From the NCBI GenBank assembly GCA_019828595.1, contig JAHQRK010000009.1:1178001-1242000 (forward strand): DNA of 64,000 nucleotides. Direction: 5' to 3'. The stretch is from Aphanomyces cochlioides. Taxonomy: Eukaryota > Oomycota > Saprolegniomycetes > Saprolegniales > Verrucalvaceae. The notes beneath the pieces were generated by a model. That model ran no database searches. It was not told where the DNA came from and saw only the letters and a program-made list of their open reading frames with translations. Numbering within the stretch: the first letter of the stretch is position 1; each line of letters begins with the position of its first letter. The position numbers and the translations under genes are program-made. Below are positions 34,986 to 46,268 of the stretch, piece after piece.

Positions 34986-35914
34986 GTGTACTTTAATTGG
35001 CTAAAACATATTTGTGTGCTCTCCGTCGTTCTTTGGGTGATATTGTAGGGGCATATTGGGATCGTACACTTTCTGACAAAATAGACATTTTCCGCTGATT
35101 TCCATCCCCTCAAAGAAAATTTTATTGTGTAGGAATGACTAGTTCAGAGCGCATTCTGTCCTCTCTATAAAACGCTACGACTCACACATTAAGCATTCCG
35201 AACGACAAAGTTATGGGAAAAAAACATGAGTTGAATTGTATTTTGCGGTGACTGATGACTCTCTTCTTGCCGATGCCGATCGTGAAGGCGATTTGCTTGA
35301 CGTTCTCTCTGAAAATGAATAAAATGATGGAAAACGATAATTTGTTTAACTGAATAAATCTACATAATACATAACTTATAACCAATCAATTGAGCTAAAG
35401 TTTCACCTAACCCCTCAAGGACAGTTTACATGAAAAATGATTTGTCATGACAAATCATTTTTTCGGTCTCATTATTCCTTTTGGGAATACCGATACAAAT
35501 TCAACGTCATAAAAACATTTTTTCAGAAACTCTTAATTATTTTATATTTTTTGTTTTGTCGAAAAAGATTAATATATGATTGAGATACAGCCAATCAAAG
35601 TGGTGTATCTTCCCATTCAGCCCCCACAATAGTTTGTTTGGTTGTAGGAGTGAAAGAACACAGCAATTCTCATTGTGCCATTCATCAAGCACGGCTGACA
35701 AAGTGTCTTTGATACCAGTCTTCTGTGTTTTTTATGCAAACGAAAGACTAAGTACTCTCCCTTCTCTACAGATGGGACTTTAAACTTGGAAGCGTTTTTT
35801 TTCCAAATGGCGATAGAGCCATCGTTATTTGCAAATAACGACGGACACGATTTTGATAGGTCGAGTCGTAATTTGGGAACTACACGGAAAAGGCCCTAAT
35901 AAAATAGTTTGTAC
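34986..35914. other. Rest of the enlarged P450 intron
   Basis: No gene. It contains a perfect 30-nt palindrome at 35433-35462 (AAAAATGATTTGTCA and complement) and a perfect 20-nt palindrome at 35822-35841 (TCGTTATTTG and complement). Confidence 0.6.
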
Positions 35915-36945
35915 GCATTGCCGAACAGGAAGCTGGATGGCGGAGGTTGAGGACGATGGCTCAATCGACGTAAACTCCACAAGAAACGGAGGAGAAGCGT
36001 TCCCAGGAGGACCGAGGTAGTTGCGGCGGCAACCTCAAAGGTCGAGTAGTTCGTTCCCAATGATGCATCGTTTGACAACATAACTCGCCAGAGGTGAAAT
36101 GACAGTGAAATGAATTCCATCCACCATGAGAGCCCTTTGCTTCCACAAACACAGTCTGCGATCCACCACAATGTTATCTTTCCAATCGGACTTTATGACT
36201 TCTATTTTTAACGACTGCGCGGGCGTGCACACGAATGCAAACGTAAGCAGGCATCCAACAAAATATATTGTTTCAATAATAAATAAGATAATTTCAGAAG
36301 ATTAATCTATTTTTAGAGGACCAATTGAACAAATTATCTATTGTTAGCTTTATTCAGTCTAAAATTATCCATCTAACGCCTAAACTAGATTATTGTCAGT
36401 TTTCCTTAAGCACCATGGAATACACGTCGAATGAACTCTGGGCTTACTACATTTATCCTGTGGCTGACTCAAAGTTCAAATGCAAGGAATGCGGCAAAGT
36501 CCGTGGTAAGCCGAAATCTGCGGGTTACAACAACCTGCTAAGCCACCTCGAAAGTAAGCAAAAAGACTTTCGTGAACTCTTTGAAGCCCATCTGGCAACG
36601 AAGAAGAAGACACTTTAACAACATGGATTTGTCGACTCGAAAGCATCCAATTTACAGCCATTTTCAATTGTAGAAGACTCGTTGACACGCAAAATGTCAA
36701 AGTTGAAACCAATCTGTGTCAAAACTCTGATGTCCACTATGGAGGATATTACACAACACGTAGAATCTAAAATTGCTGGGGAGATTCCAAATGTATTTGG
36801 TTTATGTATGGATGGATGGACAGATGGTTCCAAGCACTTTTGAGCAATCTTTGCAACCTACTATGGTGCAACACGCCTAAAGACTACCAAAATTTGGGGT
36901 CACTTCGACCAAGCATGACTCATATCTGGATTATATATTAGGTCA

Positions 36946-37464
36946 ATGCAACCCGCGCAATCGATAGATCTTGATCTAAGGAAGAGATCGCGCGGTTTAC
37001 ATTTCTCTACTTCACAGTTTATGACACACTTATGCCCATCCGCACAGAGCCATCTTAACTTCCAAATACATGGGATTTGGCCACTTCATGGCCTTAGGGG
37101 TGCTTGTTTCCTATACTCATTATTGTATAGGAGAATATCCGGACATGAAACTGTCGATATCCGTACATACATAAAGATAATGGTTGGCCTCTGGAAGGCT
37201 CAGATTATCTCCCGGAGGGCTGCGCGAGACAAGGAGACGGGACGGTACTCCAATGTGATAGTGCAATGCATTAACTGTGAGCACAACGCCGTCATTGGCC
37301 CAGAAATGTGTGAAAATTGTGGGAAGTCACGCACTGTCAAGAACAACGTTGATTACGTTCTGCCTGTTGACGAAACTCCATCGCCGCATCCCTCAAAGCA
37401 TTGCAACTCACATCAACATGGACGAATAGGCGAAATGACACGATCATTGTTATGCAATCATTAA
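36946..37464 (+). CDS. Hypothetical ORF with a zinc-ribbon-like motif in the nested element
   Basis: Open for 172 codons from Met at 36946. The only motif is CINCEHNAVIGPEMCENCG (C-x2-C-x11-C-x2-C) in the C-terminal half, which looks like a zinc ribbon. It is the longest ORF of the TA-flanked element. There is no catalytic pattern, so it is not a visible transposase. It may be a captured gene piece or chance. Confidence 0.3.
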   Translation: MQPAQSIDLDLRKRSRGLHFSTSQFMTHLCPSAQSHLNFQIHGIWPLHGLRGACFLYSLLYRRISGHETVDIRTYIKIMVGLWKAQIISRRAARDKETGRYSNVIVQCINCEHNAVIGPEMCENCGKSRTVKNNVDYVLPVDETPSPHPSKHCNSHQHGRIGEMTRSLLCNH

Positions 37465-37643
37465 AATTTGCATTTCATAAGCAATAAAGGACTTGTCCAA
37501 ATTCGCAACCGTTTGGCTTGAATCGCTCTGTGGGCTTCAAAAACGTCAAATTGTTTTCGAAAGAAAACTTGGAAACTAAAATGGATCCTCAGTGGACATG
37601 CATTTTTGAAGTTTTTTCCCCCGAAAAACCCTATGAAAAATTA

Positions 37644-37917
37644 GGGTGCGTCTGGCAAAATTTCAAAACCAAAATGCCATTTTCAGCTAAATTGGGATCA
37701 ACGATTTATGGCATATTCAAAATGGAGGTAAAACCTCTATTTCATAAAATGGCATTTTGGGAGCCTCCAGTGAGTATATCCCAACCGAAAATATAGGATT
37801 TGGTGCAAAACTCTCTGAGATAATCAAGGTCATATTTTTACCTCAATTATTGAATTTGGCCTCAAAATGGCATTTTGGGCCTATTTATTGTAATATTTTC
37901 GGTTGCCAGACGGGCCC
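37644..37917. mobile_element. Harbinger-type MITE, 274 bp, nested
   Basis: Terminal inverted repeats GGGTGCGTCTGGCAA and complement of GGGCCCGTCTGGCAA (13 of 15 match), flanked by TTA on both sides (37641-37643 and 37918-37920), as for PIF/Harbinger. The inside repeats AAAATGCCATTTT or its complement three times. It lies inside the TA-flanked element. Confidence 0.7.
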
Positions 37918-38501
37918 TTATACAATAGGTTAAATAGGTAATATGGGTCGAAGATTTATAAAAACCCAAAAAACGTAGTTCGGCAGATTATGGCCACTTG
38001 GTAGTGTTTAGGCCTGTTGCACCATATATCCAAGATGTGTCACAAACCACTGCTAGCGATATCTCCTTTGCTTGAAGAGGATCGATTGGATGCTGATGCT
38101 CATATTAACTTCATTGAGGCAACTCTGGTTCTCTATGGAAAGACTCTCAATGACGTTGCTTTTCTTACTACTGACAACTGCATGACAAATGCATCCATTG
38201 CATCGAAATTGGGTATCCCACTGGTTGGATGCTACTCACACAAATTCAACTTGGCTGTCATTTTTTTGTCTGAATACGAAGTTGAACTTTCTGGGATTCA
38301 CTCAATCATGATGCAACTTTGTCGTATCCGACTGTCGATCATACCCCTATTTGTATTTGTCAGACCTTTATACTGGGCATTTGTATGAGTTTACACACTC
38401 ATGTACAACAAATTTATAGTATCTACTACAAATACTACTCACATTAACCGGACACCAGGGTAGAATAAAGAGACCTGCCACGTCGCCACACCGCTCCGAT
38501 A

Positions 38502-38812
38502 CACTGCGCTTGAGCGCATCACTTTGAATTGGATTTGCCACCGACCGACATGAAGACATGCCGCACTGCCACGCTTCTGTCTTGCACTACGCTTGAGCGC
38601 ATCTCTTTGAATTGTAAGAGCCGCCCATAGACGTAAACAATTGCCACGCCTTCACCATGCACTGCGCTCGAGCGCACCATGCTCCCAACAGACGTGGACA
38701 CTTGCGGCGCTAACACGCCGCCACCACGCACGCTGCACGAGCGCAACACTTTGATTGGATTTGCCGCAAATAAACGTGGAGACTTGCTGCGCCGCAACGC
38801 CGCTTTGGATCA
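38502..38812. repeat. GC-rich minisatellite, four degenerate units of 70-83 bp
   Basis: Units start at 38502, 38585, 38660 and 38729 with the core CACTGCGCTTGAGCGCA, followed by ACTTTGAATTGGATTTGCC in the best-preserved copies. It is clearly richer in GC than its AT-rich flanks. A palindromic GCGCTYGAGCGC sits in each unit. Confidence 0.8.
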
Positions 38813-39086
38813 AGATCTCAACCAGAGTTCCTCAAAAATTATGTATTTAAAATATATTTAAATACAGAAAATACAATATGATATTTATCTGGTCGTCAAA
38901 ATAAAATAATTTACTTTTAAAACATTCTATATGAAATAAATAATGAGTTATAAACCCAAATATCAATAATTTAATTTTCAATTCTGAATAATTTGGAGTT
39001 CTATCGGCCACCAGTTCTGTCGTTTCTCATTGGTAATTCTGTCTCCAAGCCGTCCACCAAACCTCTTGCCAGCTAAAAGCTTGCTG

Positions 39087-40040
39087 AACTGTTCTTTACT
39101 CGCACGTCCCCAAAAAGCAACATCTGGGTATGTAAGTGCGGTGTTATGCGAACTCAATCGGGTTCTGGATACACCAATTTATGCTCCCACGTCACGACCA
39201 GCCACCCCGACTACACTTCCATAAACCTCGACAATCCCAACCCAACTATCTCTGTCGAGGACCTCCTTATCCCGAAGGAGGTTAAGAAAGTCTACGGATG
39301 GTTGAATGGATTGTGTGTGTCCTCCATAGTTCCTCTTTCGTTTTGCACCAATCAAATGACGCGAAAATACTCAACATTGGACAACATTTCTGTGAACACT
39401 CTACTCAAATGATGCGTGCCCTCACCCGACACGTTGAGACCTCTGTCGCTCGAATTCTACCGTCAAAATTTGCTCTTGTGTTTCATGGTTGGACGTCTGG
39501 ATCAACGCATTATGTGGTAGTCTTTGCGACTTTCCCCTCGAGTGATGCGATTGGCTATAAAAAGATTTTATTGTCTTTTTCGGCAATCAATGACGAGGAT
39601 GCTTTGTCTGCATTATCGCGCAAGACTTACTTCGAATTTGTCCTCGAGCTATTTGGAAAGTCATTGGAAAATGTCGTCGCTCTGATTGGTGATAATTGCT
39701 CGACGAATCGGGCTCTGGCGAGATTGTGTGGAATTCCATTGGTTGGTTGTGCAAGTCATCGTATGAAGTCCTCTGTACCATCGCCCAAGGTATCCCATCG
39801 TGGGCAACTGATTCTATGCAAAATTGCACCAAATTTCAATACAAACTACAAGTTAAAATTATGTTTAGCTATACAGATGTTCTTGCACTTGGTGGAACTC
39901 GAAGAAACAATTTCGATTCTTCGACATGCACAGCAGAAGGCACACTCTACGTCAGTTTGAGGTGCTTGTCGGTTGATGCTTGCTCTTTTCAATTTAAATC
40001 GGCAGTAGAAACAACGAAGCCGAGTTTCAGTGAACTCTGG
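39087..40040 (+). pseudogene. hAT transposase relic with BED-like finger
   Basis: The N-terminus reads AELFFTRTSPKSNIWVCKCG, then a finger-like QSGSGYTNLCSHVTTSHPDY, then LCVSSIVPLSFCTNQMTRKY in one frame to 39412. A shift by one base continues ALTRHVETSVARILPSKFAL, VFHGWTSGSTHYVVVFATF and VVALIGDNCSTNRALARLCG, IPLVGCASH. This is the same hAT type as the relic at 36415 but a separate copy. It ends before the dimerisation domain. Confidence 0.75.
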
Positions 40041-40043
40041 TAA

Positions 40044-41850
40044 ACGTCCAGGGGGTATGCGAGGGATTCGTCGACGTTATCACTCACGTCTTCATCGTTG
40101 AGAATGAAGCCATCCACGGCCATGCGATGCAGCGTACTCGTAACATCAAGTACTTCGGCTTCTACTGTAACATCGTCATCCATGGGTAAGTCGTATGGCT
40201 CAGACAGCCTCAAATGAGCTAAAATTCCCCGTGCTGAAATGTTTTAAGGTTCTTTTATTTTGAAACCGAAGGTGAAACTACTGGGATTACTATACTTTAT
40301 TTAAATTACAGCGAGTCGTCGTTGTTGTGAAGATATGATTCAAATCGTAACTGTAACGGTGTATCTGGTGCAAATTTGCACCCGTCGTCTGGGAAGGGAT
40401 AAGGAAGAACTCTCTGTGATGACTTTACCAACTTGGGCGAGATTTTTTGGGTATCAGCTTGTCCTTGCATGTGTCACTGCTTGTGTCTTTGTAGTCATTG
40501 CTGGTGTCGGTGTCGATATTGGCGAAGGAACAGTTATCAGTGCTTATGTCGAAATGGTCAATTCTAGTTTTTACGTGTCAGTGTTGATGTCAGTACAGGG
40601 GTTGGCGATAGTATCAATTCTGGTTTCTCGATTTGGTTCTTAAAACAAACGGCATTAATTATTCAGTGTTTTCTCGTATACCGTATTCCTTTTGGGTACA
40701 GTAGACAGACACCCGTGAACACCGGATAACAGAAATTCACCTCGATTTTTAAGACGCAAACAAATTTCAAGTAATTTAAAAAAATCATTTTAAAGAGGCT
40801 ATATTGAATGTTACAGGCTACATAGTATCAAAACCAGCCAATCAACACTGTGTTTCTATCTCGGTACGATATTGCTGTGGTTTTGTGTTGATTGGGATTG
40901 CAACTAATTCCAAGACGATTGGGACGTCCTCTGGGCCGGGTTGCAGGCTTGTCTGTGTCGGACTTTGTCGCCAGAATCAACAAATGGCAACCAACCAGTC
41001 ACTACTATGGAAATTTATATTACGTTTGAAATTATATTTGTATAGATATTAGTTTTTTCATTATTGTCCTTCTCAAAGTACTACTCTGTCAGTCTACCCA
41101 AACCGTCCGTCTACTCGAAAGGAATACGGTAGTATGTACAAAACTATCACAATATGGCAATGATTTACACTTTCTTGCTCCTTTCATATACCGGTATATT
41201 CCTGTAAAAATGATGTTTTACTTTCGATTAAATGTGAAAGGTGTTCGTGTGAGGTAATATCTAGCGTATATGTACTATTTTCGGAATAGATGTCCAATGT
41301 ATTCATTCCATTGAAGACACGTTACATGACTAAAGGGAGATCCTCGAGGTAGTTGATAAGACGACCGCTTTATGTTCTCCATATTTGCCAGTGAAGATTT
41401 TTATCGTGGCCTCCTTCTAAGGGTTACGAAGTCTAGCAAAATATGTCATTTCACTATCACACATGGAATCAGTAAACGAAGATCAAATATCTACGTCAAG
41501 TACACTGTACGAATTTCCTGTCCGTCCTGAATTAGTTTTGCAAGTCCTGAAGAGGCCCACGACCCTCGGAACAAGTTTGCAGGTAATCACGGATACGCGA
41601 TAACTCGGCTATACTCTGCAAAAGACAAGCATCAAAAGCCGCGACGTGTCGTCTTTAGGTGCGATCGTTCTGGCAAGTACAAAGCATCACAGTCTACCCC
41701 TGAAAAAAAATATAATATTTTTTTTAATGGCAAATGTCCAAAAAATCAATTGTCCAATGAAAATGCATCTTGTCCTCGAACGTGCAACTGGAATGTGGCT
41801 AGGGTGCGCCCAAACACCATACGTACTGTAATTACAGTACAAAGGTTACG
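40044..41850. other. Intergenic region with a MITE
   Basis: No convincing gene. An ORF at 40335-40643 (102 codons) is hydrophobic but has no motif or homologous pattern I know. The MITE is listed separately. Confidence 0.45.
40681..41129. mobile_element. TA-flanked MITE, 449 bp
   Basis: The ends are inverted repeats starting CCGTATTCCTTT (about 35 bp with mismatches), flanked by TA at 40679-40680 and 41130-41131. This fits a Tc1/mariner-type non-autonomous element. No coding sequence. Confidence 0.65.
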
Positions 41851-41978
41851 TATTGTATTTGTATTGTAATTTTTTACTGGACATCACAGTACAATCAGTC
41901 AGTTTCAGTGTAACGGTCAACCTATTGATAGATTGCTTTGGATCTTTCGTTTTCTACGGCACATTCAACGAGAGACCA

Positions 41979-43795
41979 ATGGATGAACACGTTGTCAAGA
42001 CTGGCAAGGGGAAAGGCAGGATTGTGAAATGCAAGTATTGTCTGCACGTGCTGCCAAATACAACATCTCGATGGGTTTCACATCTCAATCGGTGTAATGC
42101 ATCACCGAATGGAATTACCTTGCAACAAAAGAAAAAACAAAAGATTACTGTCGCGTTTCTCGAGCCTACAAAAGGACCATTTCAAGCTGCTCGTGGAGTT
42201 GTCTCGCCTTCATCATTCCATACTGGCATGTTGAATTGGATTGATCGAATATCTGAAAATGACAAGACCACTTTGGACAGTGCATTTGCAAATATATTCT
42301 TTTCAACAGGCGTGCCATTTCGCCTTGCAGACAGTCCAGCAATATCAAACTTTGTTCGGTTGATGCGACCAGCATATACACCACCTTCATCAAAAATGAT
42401 TGCAGGTCCTTTGCTACATCATGCTCACATAGAAATGTCAAGAAGAGTGAACCGTGTCATTCAAGATCAAGCATTTGTCAGCATCGTTTCCGACGGATGG
42501 ACCTCTATGCCAATGATCACTTTGTGAACTTCGTTGCTGTATTTCCATCGAAGTCGATAAAACCGCTCTTTTTACATGCTATTGCTACAAATGAAACATC
42601 TCAAAACGGTGTCAACATTGCCTTTGAACTGGAAAAAGCCATTTTGTCAATCGGTGCTGACAAAGTATGCTCCGTGGTCACTGACAATGCAGCCTGCATG
42701 AAATATGCTTGGAAAATTCTTGAATCCAAGTACCCTGGACTCATCTGCAATGGTTGTGCAGCCTATACTGTAAATCTTCTTGTGAAAGATGTCTGCAAAT
42801 TGGATGAATTTGTCAGTACACTCGAACACGCACGTGAAATCACCTCATTCATCAAAGATCGCAACGCACTGTCCAAGCGTTTTGAAAGGATTCAAAGAAA
42901 TCTGTTCAGAGATGGAGAACTTGATTCACAGCATGGCCTGTCATCGATTGTTGCTACACGTTGGTACAGTCAGTACAACTGCGTATTGCGTGTTCTGGAA
43001 AACAAAAAAGTGCTAACGCAATAATCGTACAAATGCATTTGCAGAAGTCAAGGGTAGCTCAATTACACGAGTCAAGAAGAATTCTTTTGAGAAAGTTGTG
43101 CATGATCCAGTCTTTTGGTTGTCCTTGTCTGCACTTGAAGTCGTTTTGCGCCCAACATGCGAGGTTATATCCAAACTTGAAGGCAACAAGTGCTCTTTAT
43201 CAGATGTGTACAGACTTCTTTTGAAGTTGAGACTACATTGGCAAGATAACGCAAATTTGACCAGTCTATTGATGGAGCGATGGGATTTCCTGCACACCGA
43301 ATCAATGGGATTTGCTTACTACTTGGATCCACGAACGAAAGCTGGAGAAGGAATGTTTGAAGATGATTTGTACGACATCACTCGTCTCCTCCAAGAGTTC
43401 ATCTTGAACAAAAAACGTATTACGACAAGTCAATGTGACGTCCAGCTTGAAATTGCTGAATTTGTTGACGCTATGAAAAATCCAACCGAGAAAGCTCGGG
43501 CGTTCATTGAATGTATTGGTACCAAGTTGGGTCAACCAAGTTTCCGTATCTTTTTCAAGTTGCGCAGGTAGTATTCAGCGTGCCGACATCACAAGCTGCG
43601 TCTGAACGAGTCTGGAGTATATATGACTTCATTTTGACAAAGAGACGTAATCGCTTGAACCCAGAAAAGGTCACAAAGCTAGTTCAGCTGTACTGCAACT
43701 CAGAAGTTTCAACGGAAGACAATTTCGTAAATGCACTCATGGGGATAGAAAGTGATGCAGGTGAAAGCGATAGCGAGGAAGAAACAAAGGAATAA
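41979..43795 (+). pseudogene. hAT transposase, near full length, frameshifted
   Basis: Starts MDEHVVKTGKGKGRIVKCKY with a BED finger (CKYCLHVLPNTTSRWVSHLN followed by RC). Then SIVSDGWTS, a shift near 42500, NDHFVNFVAVFPSKSIKPLF, CSVVTDNAACMKYAWKILES and CNGCAAYTVNLLVKDV, a shift near 43018, DPVFWLSLSALEVVLRPTCE and MGFAYYLDPRTKAG, a shift near 43560, and the hAT dimerisation domain TSQAASERVWSIYDFILTKR with an acidic tail. The order is complete, so only three single-site shifts separate it from an intact gene. Flanks at about 41817 and 44300 share TACGTACTGTAA in inverted orientation and may be remnants of its ends. Confidence 0.82.
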
Positions 43796-43856
43796 AACTG
43801 TGTTAAAATTAATTCTGCTTAAATACATTTCAATCTTGTCTAGAGCACAACTCTTA

Positions 43857-44522
43857 AGGCCTAGTCTACCAAGGCAAAGAATAATCTTTGTAATCCCCCA
43901 ACAAGAACACCGTTGACCTTTTGCCCCCGCCATTTTCCCTGAATAGGACTGTGCCACAGAGGAACTACATTTGTAGCGGTGGAGGTGTAGGATGGCGTAG
44001 TTGACGGCCTTGATAGCCCCCCCCGCAAAGCGGGTTTAAGACGAAGATACAATGCTGGTAGAGCAAAATTGAAAATGAAGAGCCCTGGTCTTGCTAAGTC
44101 TTCTGTGTAAAATGAAATATATCGACAAGGTTTCGACTGTAAAAGGCAGTCGTGCAGCAATAATTTATCCAAGACGGGGCAAGGGATGTTGTGACTCGAC
44201 ATGTTTTCTACTTCAAAAGTCTATAATGTATGTACTATGGGAGGCAAAATTGACACTAGTTCTGCAAAGTGTACTGTTTGTACTGTAAATGTATTGTAAA
44301 CTTTTACAGTACGTACTGTTGCGAACTCTAAATGTGGCGCCTACAGTATCGAGGTGACGAAAAGCATCACAATCATGAAAGGTCACAAGAGGTATCATCG
44401 CACGCCATACACCGTCATTCCGATCGAAGAGAAAACATTATCCAAGACATTGTCTCCGACGCGAGGTGTAGCGTAACTCCTGCGCAGACAATGGTTGACT
44501 GAAGTTAACAAACCCTCATCTA
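43857..44522. other. Spacer between hAT and MULE relics
   Basis: No gene seen. About 44275-44325 holds the putative right end of the hAT element (inverted TACGTACTGT). Confidence 0.4.
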
Positions 44523-45590
44523 TTGATTCGCAAATCTGATGTTTACAACACGAAGCCCAAGCAAGACCGACTAGAAATTGGGACCAAAACTCGCACACAG
44601 TACCTCCTTGAAAACTTCCAATCAAATGGCGACTTTGTCCGCTTTCGCACTGACGACGTTGGGCGGGTGTCGCACCTTTTCTTTGCCCATCTCAAAGTCT
44701 TGGAGGTTTTTGAGGACAACTGCGATTTTATTCTCATGGACTGCACGTACAAAACAAACAAGTTGGGGATGCTTTTGCTAAATATGATCGGGGTGAGCGG
44801 CATGAACTCAACCCTTCATCTCGCCCATTGTTTTATGCGTGGGGAGAGTACTGAAGATTATTCATGGGCGTTGACAGATGTCTGCTTTCTCGATCGATCG
44901 CGTCCCCCAACTTCTTCCTCTTTGACTGCGATTTGGCATTGCTGAATGCTTTGGAAACTGTTTTTGTGGGTGTACCTATCCTGCTATGTTTGTGGCATGT
45001 TGTCACGGCTGTTGAGTCGCATGCCAGGGGAACTTTTGCTAAAGTGCCTGACATATCAACTCCTCACACTCGCGAGCCAAAACTGATTGACTCACCCAAG
45101 CACCGCAAATTTTGTAATAAGTGCCTGACATATCAACTCCTCACACTCGCGAGCCAAAACTGATTGACTCACCCAAGCACCGCAAATTTTGTAATATGTT
45201 TCATGCGCTCGTCCGGGCCATCACTGAAGCCGAGTACAATCAATGCAGACAGAGCTTGTCAGCCTCTCGCAGCCACACATTGTCACTTGTTCTTTGGCGT
45301 TCATAAAACAATTAGTTTTATTTCAACCTATAAAAATTCTGTTTTTTATATCCAATCAGTAACGCAAATTCTTGGACCAACCATCTACACTGTACACCAA
45401 GTGCGTAATTTAACGGAGTCATGGAAGGTGGACCAGGCGATTTGCTACGATCGACGACCGATCCAATACGGAAACAAGTCAAAAGCTGCAGCTGACAGAG
45501 TCATTTCTCTCTTGCGACTATGCATACCAACGACACGAACTTCGCCTCACCGCAGTTGTCGTCAGTTTCCTCGGTGTCGACTGTTGTGAC
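44523..45590 (+). pseudogene. MULE-type transposase relic
   Basis: The first part reads FILMDCTYKTNKLGMLLLNM, IGVSGMNSTLHLAHCFMRGE and DYSWALTDV, the first catalytic block of Mutator-like transposases (Asp in MDCTYKTN). After a shift near 44885 it reads FFLFDCDLALLNALETVFVG and ILLCLWHV, the second Asp and the C-x-WH signature. A 77-bp tandem duplication (45043-45119 and 45120-45196) then disrupts it, followed by FHALVRAITEAEYNQC. No intact frame remains. N-terminal DNA-binding and zinc regions are absent. Confidence 0.78.
45043..45196. repeat. 77-bp tandem duplication in the MULE relic
   Basis: The sequence starting GTGCCTGACATATCAACTCC occurs twice in direct succession with almost no differences, indicating a recent local duplication. 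Confidence 0.9.
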
Positions 45591-45782
45591 CATACACTCT
45601 ACTTCTTTCGCTCTTGGATGTTTGTGGAAATCGAATCAACCCAGCCATTTGTGACAAATGGCAGGGTAACAACTAATAGGTACATTCGAGGTACTGAAGA
45701 AAGTCATTCTTGTCAACTCTAACTTGAAATTGACCTTCATGAATAATCTTTCAAGACACTTTGCCTTCAGAGCTTAATGTAA

Positions 45783-46105
45783 TTAGGAGGACGGTGCGAT
45801 TACTCGACGAACTGTCATCTTGATGTGTGCTGATTTCAACGCAATGCCATTGAACTCGTGGCGCACATCCGTCTTGGATTTTGGCGTGAATTCGTATTTG
45901 CTAGGGACAATGACTTGCAGCTCAGCCATTGCTAAGCGTTGACCAATTCAGTCTTTGCTCCCAGCACTGAATGGCGTGAAATGACAAGTACTGGACTTCC
46001 CAACCTGCAGCTCTGAATCAGAATTCCATTCCGGCGACCCTTGAATAAAACGATCTGGAGTGAAGCTTTCGGGGTTTGACGCGATTCATCGCACTGAAGT
46101 TGACT
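45783..46105 (-). pseudogene. Cytochrome P450 exon-5 fragment (copy I)
   Basis: Reads FSAMNR, a small deletion, PESFTPDRFIQGSPEWNSDS, FTPFSAGSKD, a TGA where the heme cysteine should be, then IGQRLAMAELQVIVP and, after loss of the usual ATLV, SKYEFTPKSKTDVRHEF to a stop at 45783. It corresponds to most of exon 5 of the local family. No other exons are nearby. Confidence 0.85.
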
Positions 46106-46268
46106 GAAATTATACTCCCCTACACACGCTTTCAGACCACACTGAATGAGATCAACATCACCTTTGGGACGATGAATTCTTGTACAAATTATACGATACA
46201 ATTGTATGTGAAGTGTTTAAATTATGCCAGTTGTAAAGTAATGGATTTCTTTCATTTTAAGATTGTCA

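Larger units (their letters stand above)
33723..36081 (-). pseudogene. Cytochrome P450, exons 1-3 only (copy C)
   Basis: Exon 1 35915-36081 (MLSNDASLGTNYSTFEV..., membrane helix, RLSHRPQPPPSSFLFGNA; 167 nt). Exon 2 33961-34174 (FDTFGSIANWKTSGNYPEPF...; 214 nt). Exon 3 33723-33918 (NSVLDDEQFSAEGKQHDQYR...; 196 nt). All splice sites are good GT-AG and all three exons are open. Intron 1 is about 1.74 kb instead of 40-50 nt because of inserted sequence, including a foldback element. Just after the donor of intron 3 the locus ends in gypsy sequence, so exons 4 and 5 with the catalytic core are lost. Confidence 0.88.
36864..38024. mobile_element. TA-flanked element inside the hAT relic, 1161 bp
   Basis: The ends are inverted repeats of about 27 bp beginning TGGTGCAACACGCCTAAA with three or so mismatches, flanked by TA (36862-36863 and 38025-38026). 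Removing it plus one TA joins the two hAT halves apart from a single-base shift. It carries a 172-codon ORF and a Harbinger MITE. Confidence 0.75.
36415..38370 (+). pseudogene. hAT transposase relic, interrupted by a nested insertion
   Basis: The start (MEYTSNELWAYYIYPVADSK) leads into a BED zinc finger (CKECGKVRG...LLSHLESKQ). A stop at 36618 interrupts it; the same frame continues with KMSKLKPICVKTLMSTMEDI and LCMDGWTDGSKHF. Sequence is broken at 36863 by a 1161-bp element and resumes at 38025 with KMCHKPLLAISPLLEEDRLD, DVAFLTTDNCMTNASIASKL and IPLVGCYSHKFNLAV. These are the DUF659-type and catalytic regions of oomycete hAT transposases. The dimerisation domain is missing. Confidence 0.8.

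Noticed and set aside
37518..37796. 92-codon ORF within the nested element
   Set aside because: It runs through the end of the Harbinger MITE, so it cannot be an old gene.
40335..40643. 102-codon hydrophobic ORF
   Set aside because: It looks membrane-like because of T-rich composition; no start context, neighbour or motif supports it.
41817..44325. Complete hAT element boundaries
   Set aside because: The TACGTACTGTAA inverted motifs are suggestive but no 8-bp duplication is visible, so only the coding relic is listed.
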